Source of the DNA: Pseudorhodoplanes sp.
GTDB taxonomy: Bacteria; Pseudomonadota; Alphaproteobacteria; Rhizobiales; Xanthobacteraceae
DNA: 6,486 bases
NCBI GenBank assembly: GCA_008933495.1
Contig: WBUW01000181.1
Location: forward strand, 1 to 6,486
Direction of reading: 5' to 3'
The notes under the pieces: model-generated
Database searches by the model: none
What the model saw: the letters and a program-made list of their open reading frames with translations, nothing else
What the model was told of the DNA's origin: nothing
In this document: positions 3,919 to 6,486 of the stretch, one piece after another
Layout of the letters: each line of letters starts with the position of its first letter
Numbering within the stretch: the first letter of the stretch is position 1
Made by a program: the position numbers and the translations under genes

Positions 3919-6486
3919 TCACACCCTCTCCACAAAACTATCCACCACGCGCTTCTCGCCGGCGCGGTCGAACTGGATGGTGAGCTTGTTGCCGTCGACG
4001 GCTGTGATGTTGCCGTTGCCGAATTTGATGTGAAAGACGCGATCGCCGACCGAGAAGGCTGAATTCACGCCGGTGGATTTTGCTACCAGTTCGCCTTCGA
4101 TGGTGAGCGGTTCGCGCCGCGCAGCGAAGCGGCCTTTTGATGTGCCGGTGCCGCGCGCGGAATGAGAGCCGGCGCGGCCACTGAGGCCACCCCCCTCCCT
4201 ATCCTTCCCCCGCAAGGGGGGAGGGGACTTTGCTGAGTGTGCGGCGCTGTCATCGCGATCAATGAAGCGCGCTTGCGCCTCGTATTCCGAACCCTCGTCG
4301 CCGAAGCCATCCTCATCGCCGCGCCAGCGGTTACGGGCACCCGAAGAATCGTCCTCGTGCGCGCGGCGCTTCTGCGCGCGCTGCCAGCCCGGCGTGCCGT
4401 ACGAAGAGCCGGACGGTGCGAAGGTGTCGAAGCGCGAGGCGCCGTAGCCGCCCGTGCCGCCATAAGCGTTGCCGCCATAGCCGCCGGTCGCCGCCTCGGT
4501 CACTTCCACATGCGCTTCCGGCAGTTCGTCGAGGAAGCGCGAGGGGATCGTCGACGACCAGGTGCCGTGGATGCGGCGGTTGGTGGCGAACCAGATTTTG
4601 GCGCGCCGGCGCGCGCGCGTCAGCCCGACATGCGCCAGCCGCCGCTCTTCTTCCAGTCCGGCGCGGCCCTGCTCGTCGAGCGCGCGCTGATGCGGAAACA
4701 GCCCTTCCTCCCAGCCGGGCAGGAACACGGTGTCGAATTCCAATCCCTTGGCCGAATGCAGCGTCATGATGTTGACGGCATCGTCATAGCCTTCGCCGTC
4801 GCGGTCCATCACCAGCGAAATGTGTTCGAGGAAGCCGGCGAGGTTCTCGAAATCCTGCATCGAGCGCACCAGCTCCTTGAGGTTTTCAAGGCGTCCGGCG
4901 GCGTCGGCCGAGCGGTCCTTCTGCCACATCTCGGTATAGCCCGACTCGTCGAGCACGATCTCGGCGAGCTCGTTATGCGGCAGCGCGTCCTTCTGGTTTC
5001 GCCAGCGCGCGAAACTGTCGAGCAAGCCGCGCAGCGCGCTGCGCGGCTTGGGCTTGAGCTCGTCGGTATCCACGATTGCGTGCGCGGCCTCGGTCAGCGG
5101 CACGCGGCGGGCGCGGGCGTGGTCGTGCAGCACCTTCAGCGTGGCGTCGCCCAGGCCCCGGCGCGGGACATTGACGATGCGCTCGAAGGCGAGATCGTCG
5201 GCCGGCGAATGGATCACGCGCAGATAGGCGAGCGCGTCGCGGATTTCGGCACGCTCGTAGAAACGCGGGCCGCCGATGACGCGATAGGGCAGGCCGAGCG
5301 TGACGAAGCGGTCCTCGAATTCGCGCATCTGGAAGGAGGCGCGCACCAGGATCGCGATCTCGTCGAGCTTGTGGCCGTTGCGCTGCAGCGCCTCGATCTC
5401 CTCGCCGATGGCGCGCGCTTCCTCTTCCGAATCCCAGGCGCCGGTGACGGTCACCTTCTCGCCCGGCTCGTCCTCGGTGCGCAGCGTCTTGCCCAGGCGC
5501 CCCTCGTTGTGCGCGATGAGATGGGCGGCGGCGGCGAGGATGTGGCCGGTGGAGCGGTAGTTGCGCTCGAGCCGGATCACCGTCGCGCCGGGAAAGTCGT
5601 GCTCGAAGCGCAGGATGTTGTCGACCTCCGCCCCGCGCCAGCCATAGATCGACTGGTCGTCGTCGCCGACGCAGCAGATGTTCTTGGGTTCTTTCTCGCC
5701 GCTGCCAATTCTTTCTGCGTCATCACCGGGCCGACGCACCGCAGGTGCGTCGTGACCCGGTGATCCATCGTCCGGAGAAGGGATGGATTGCCGGGTCAAT
5801 CCCGGCAATGACGACGGGCTGGGGGTGCGGTGCGGCTGCGCCAGCAGCCGCAGCCACAGATACTGCGCCACGTTCGTGTCCTGGTACTCGTCGACCAGAA
5901 TGTAGCGGAAGCGGCGCTGGTAGTTGGCGAGCACGTCGGGTTGCTCGCGGAACAGCCGGATGTTCTCCATCAAGAGGTCGCCGAAATCGACCGCGTTGAG
6001 GATTTTCAGCCGCTCCTGGTAGGCGGCGTAAAGCTCTTTGCCGCGTCCGTTGGCGAACGCCGCCGCTTCGCCGGCGGGCACCTGGCCGGGGGTGAGGCCG
6101 CGGTTCTTCCAGCCGTCGATCGTCATCGCCAGGACGCGCGCGGGCCAGCGCTTGTCGTCGATGTTCTCGGCTTCCAGCAATTGCTTGATGAGGCGGATCT
6201 GGTCGTCGACGTCGAGAATGGTGAAGTCGCTCTTGAGCCCGACCAATTCGGCGTGCCGGCGCAGGATTTTCACGCCGATGGCATGGAAGGTGCCGAGCCA
6301 GGGCATGCCTTCCACCACCTGGCCCATCATGGCGGCGACCCGGTCCTTCATCTCGCGCGCGGCCTTGTTGGTGAAGGTGACCGCGAGAATCTGCGAAGGG
6401 TGCGCGCGGCCCAGATGCAGGATGTGGGCGATGCGGGTGGTGAGCACGCGCGTCTTGCCGGTGCCGGCGCCGGCCAGCACCAGCAC
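3919..6486 (-). CDS. uvrD: UvrD/PcrA-type ATP-dependent 3'-5' DNA helicase, N-terminus cut by window edge
   Basis: A superfamily 1A helicase with 855 residues in view; the first few dozen residues (Q motif) lie beyond 6486. It would unwind DNA in nucleotide excision repair, mismatch repair and replication restart. Motifs, in residues of the visible part: Walker A AGAGTGKT (5-12), Ia LAVTFTNKAA (34-43), II VDEYQDTN (198-205), III GDDDQSIYGWRGA (274-286), IV RLERNYRST (305-313), V VNIMTLHSAKGLEFD (571-585), VI EERRLAHVGLTRAR (613-626). A Gly/Tyr-rich, then charged linker (about 665-800) leads to the C-terminal Tudor-like tail FHIKFGNGNITAVDGNKLTI usual in alphaproteobacterial UvrD/PcrA. Odd points: about 50 extra residues (about 217-267) between motifs II and III that come from a palindromic repeat, and a second repeat-derived insert, SPPPLRGKDREGGGL, at 754-768. 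The frame is unbroken and every motif is intact, so it is probably functional. UvrD and PcrA are not separable here. Confidence 0.95.
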   Translation of the reverse strand: MLVLAGAGTGKTRVLTTRIAHILHLGRAHPSQILAVTFTNKAAREMKDRVAAMMGQVVEGMPWLGTFHAIGVKILRRHAELVGLKSDFTILDVDDQIRLIKQLLEAENIDDKRWPARVLAMTIDGWKNRGLTPGQVPAGEAAAFANGRGKELYAAYQERLKILNAVDFGDLLMENIRLFREQPDVLANYQRRFRYILVDEYQDTNVAQYLWLRLLAQPHRTPSPSSLPGLTRQSIPSPDDGSPGHDAPAVRRPGDDAERIGSGEKEPKNICCVGDDDQSIYGWRGAEVDNILRFEHDFPGATVIRLERNYRSTGHILAAAAHLIAHNEGRLGKTLRTEDEPGEKVTVTGAWDSEEEARAIGEEIEALQRNGHKLDEIAILVRASFQMREFEDRFVTLGLPYRVIGGPRFYERAEIRDALAYLRVIHSPADDLAFERIVNVPRRGLGDATLKVLHDHARARRVPLTEAAHAIVDTDELKPKPRSALRGLLDSFARWRNQKDALPHNELAEIVLDESGYTEMWQKDRSADAAGRLENLKELVRSMQDFENLAGFLEHISLVMDRDGEGYDDAVNIMTLHSAKGLEFDTVFLPGWEEGLFPHQRALDEQGRAGLEEERRLAHVGLTRARRRAKIWFATNRRIHGTWSSTIPSRFLDELPEAHVEVTEAATGGYGGNAYGGTGGYGASRFDTFAPSGSSYGTPGWQRAQKRRAHEDDSSGARNRWRGDEDGFGDEGSEYEAQARFIDRDDSAAHSAKSPPPLRGKDREGGGLSGRAGSHSARGTGTSKGRFAARREPLTIEGELVAKSTGVNSAFSVGDRVFHIKFGNGNITAVDGNKLTIQFDRAGEKRVVDSFVERV
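4189..4226. repeat. C/G-rich hairpin repeat read in frame in the uvrD linker
   Basis: Pyrimidine-rich CACCCCCCTCCCTATCCTTC runs into CCCCC-GCAA-GGGGG (stem 4207-4211 and 4216-4220, GCAA loop), with pairing extended to about 4203-4224 by one T-G wobble. Such C-rich/G-rich hairpins are dispersed repeats in many alphaproteobacterial genomes, usually between genes (from memory). On the minus strand it is translated as SPPPLRGKDREGGGL within the disordered helicase linker, where extra residues should do little harm. Confidence 0.65.
5023..5050. repeat. 28-bp perfect palindrome inside uvrD
   Basis: CAAGCCGCGCAGCG (5023-5036) is followed at once by its exact reverse complement (5037-5050), with no spacer. 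It encodes part of PKPRSALRGLLDS in the helicase, between motifs IV and V. Such a GC-rich perfect palindrome can extrude as a cruciform or fold in mRNA. Frequent GCG/CGC triplets in this genome raise the chance of short palindromes, but 28 bp without a mismatch is long. Confidence 0.6.
5718..5813. repeat. nested palindromic repeat element (three hairpins) inserted in frame in uvrD
   Basis: A 96-bp element bounded by the inverted 6-mers CGTCAT (5718-5723) and ATGACG (5808-5813). Inside are three hairpins. The first has TCACCGGG (5723-5730) with CCCGGTGA (5756-5763), nested around GACGCACC (5733-5740) with GGTGCGTC (5744-5751). The second has ATCCATC (5763-5769) with GATGGAT (5782-5788). The third has ATTGCCGGG (5787-5795) with CCCGGCAAT (5801-5809) around TCAAT. 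All arms are perfect. The length equals 32 codons, so the reading frame is kept; on the minus strand it reads SLPGLTRQSIPSPDDGSPGH and on. It resembles the dispersed intergenic palindromes of Bradyrhizobium relatives. Exact borders are uncertain because the flanking residues (TPSPS, AERIGSGEKEP) also look foreign to the helicase. Confidence 0.8.

Noticed and set aside
3874..4062. 62-codon plus-strand frame at the 3' end of uvrD
   Set aside because: It overlaps the conserved C-terminal tail of the helicase in antisense, with no support of its own.
4237..5763. 508-codon plus-strand frame opposite uvrD
   Set aside because: Shadow created by codon bias opposite the conserved helicase; the product has no motifs and low-complexity composition.

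Overview
The window is a piece of a high-GC bacterial chromosome. It is most likely from an alphaproteobacterium of the Hyphomicrobiales (Bradyrhizobium/Rhodopseudomonas/Xanthobacteraceae type). The reasons are the strong GC codon bias, a UvrD/PcrA helicase with the C-terminal tail usual in that class, and short palindromic repeats read through inside a protein (peptide PGLTRQS), which I know from rhizobial genomes. The order-level call is inference. All intact genes are on the minus strand, so the window reads from right to left.

Right part (3919-6486): a UvrD/PcrA-type DNA helicase, cut at its N-terminus by the window edge. All helicase motifs are present, but the gene carries two unrelated inverted-repeat elements read in frame. 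One lies between motifs II and III (5718-5813) and one in the C-terminal linker (about 4189-4226). A 28-bp perfect palindrome also lies in its coding sequence (5023-5050).

Middle part (about 2785-3918): an accessory stretch. It holds an unrecognised 159-residue gene of clearly lower GC (about 47% by hand count), the left end of an IS3-family insertion sequence with a 50-codon broken orfA, and a 340-bp non-coding region with an evenly spaced TTCCCTG repeat array and a 20-bp perfect palindrome.

Left part (1-2760): a probable operon nfnA-nfnB-korA. NfnA (FAD/NAD-binding, [2Fe-2S]) and NfnB (GltD-like, two [4Fe-4S] sites, two dinucleotide folds) together match the NADH-dependent ferredoxin:NADP+ oxidoreductase NfnAB, a flavin-based electron-bifurcating transhydrogenase. 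The next gene, 14 bp downstream, is the start of a 2-oxoacid:ferredoxin oxidoreductase alpha subunit. The likely joint job is to move electrons between a 2-oxoacid (perhaps 2-oxoglutarate), ferredoxin and the NAD(H)/NADP(H) pools. I see no wholly new system. The Nfn-Kor redox module and the repeat-riddled helicase gene are the points most worth following.
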